This document shows, in pieces, positions 13,776 to 14,253 of a DNA stretch of 14,253 bases. Both the position numbers and the translations under genes were made by a program. Location of the stretch: assembly GCA_005792205.1 (NCBI GenBank), contig SXSO01000114.1, forward strand, positions 1-14,253, written 5' to 3'. This DNA is from Bacteroidota bacterium. GTDB lineage: Bacteria > Bacteroidota > Ignavibacteria > UBA10030 > F1-140-MAGs086. The notes under the pieces were generated by a model. The model had not been told where the DNA came from and did not search any database. It saw nothing but the letters and a program-made list of their open reading frames with translations. Every line of letters begins with the position of its first letter. Positions within the stretch are counted from its first letter, which is position 1.

Positions 13776-14253
13776 ATGAACGAGTTTCACGTTCCTGTTT
13801 CAATTGAAGTTGTTGAAAAAATGTTGCTAAAAAAAAAAAAATGGAATTTTTATAGATGCAACATTGGGTGGTGGTGGACATTCTGAAATGATATTACAAA
13901 ATATTTCAAAAGAAAGTTTATTGATTGCAATTGATGCTGATATTGATGCAATAAATTTTGCTCAAAAAAGATTGGAACAATTTAACAATAAAATTTTGAT
14001 ACATGATAATTTTAAGAATCTAAAAAAAAATTTGGGGAATTTGAAAATAGATAGTGTTGATGGGATTTTATTTGACTTTGGAATTTCATCACATCAAATT
14101 GATAATCATCGTGGATTTAGTTATAGAACAGATGATAAAATTGATTTTAGAATGGATAGATTGCAATTGTTTTGTGGAAATAATTTGATAAATGATTTTG
14201 ATGAAAAAGAATTAGTCAGAATTTTTTTTGAATATGGAGAAGAAAAATTTTCC
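13776..14253 (+). CDS. rsmH: 16S rRNA m4C1402 methyltransferase RsmH, 5' part, frame broken at an A13 tract
   Basis: RsmH (MraW) methylates N4 of C1402 in 16S rRNA. ATG 13776 follows the mraZ stop without a gap and opens NEFHVPVSIEVVEKMLLKKKK, matching the family's 'HxPVLxxEV' start. After the A13 run (13829-13841) this frame soon hits a stop (13896-13898, TGA). The +1 frame continues as NGIFIDATLGGGGHSEMIL (SAM-binding motif I), LIAIDADIDAINFA, DGILFDFGISSHQID, RGFSYRTDDKIDFRMD and on to the window end. Removing one A (or adding two) restores one long frame. The 3' end is outside the window. Sequence past the tract shows no decay, so I call it a gene with a homopolymer frame problem, not an established pseudogene. 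Confidence 0.85.

Overview
This is a very AT-rich, densely coded stretch of a bacterial chromosome. All supported genes lie on the + strand, and I see no RNA genes, insertion sequences or CRISPR arrays. Several things suggest a member of the Bacteroidota/Chlorobiota (FCB) group, possibly near Ignavibacteria. The glmM sugar loop is of the GGEGxGG type, MraZ carries a C-terminal WNPKIYD segment, the cytochrome oxidase cluster has a 'CAQLCGLGHYRM' CuA site plus small CPxCYG-type proteins, and Shine-Dalgarno sequences are scarce. The placement is inference from protein motifs, not a database result.

Region 1 (1-6456) is a tightly packed, probably co-transcribed series. It runs: the 3' part of a phosphoglucosamine mutase gene (glmM), dprA (DNA uptake/processing), a nucleotidyltransferase-fold protein, two neighbouring paralogous radical SAM proteins with cobalamin-binding-like N-terminal domains, and a class I SAM methyltransferase. 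Stop and start codons overlap (TAATG, GTGA, TAATG) or lie 1-4 bases apart. The last four genes look like a small uncharacterised enzyme set.

Region 2 (6457-13078) is an aerobic respiration cluster. A secreted cupredoxin-like protein is followed by cytochrome c oxidase subunits I, III and IV, two small uncharacterised proteins, subunit II, and the heme A biosynthesis pair ctaA and ctaB. Together these supply the catalytic core, its cofactor and perhaps a copper electron carrier or assembly protein. Subunit I keeps its metal ligands and D-channel residues, but has Ile at the canonical K-channel lysine position and an extra hydrophobic insertion after helix 1. ctaA has no ATG or GTG start in a workable place.

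Region 3 (13079-14253) is the beginning of the division and cell wall (dcw) cluster: mraZ, then rsmH (cut by the window end). Upstream of mraZ are TGTCTAAAA direct repeats spaced 10 and 21 bp apart, and a fourth partial copy starts at the start codon, 20 bp further on. This is a strong candidate for a lineage-specific MraZ autoregulatory operator.

Two otherwise intact, conserved genes are each broken once, exactly at a poly(A) tract: dprA at A8 (needs -1) and rsmH at A13 (needs +1). Homopolymer sequencing error and productive transcriptional slippage are the competing explanations.
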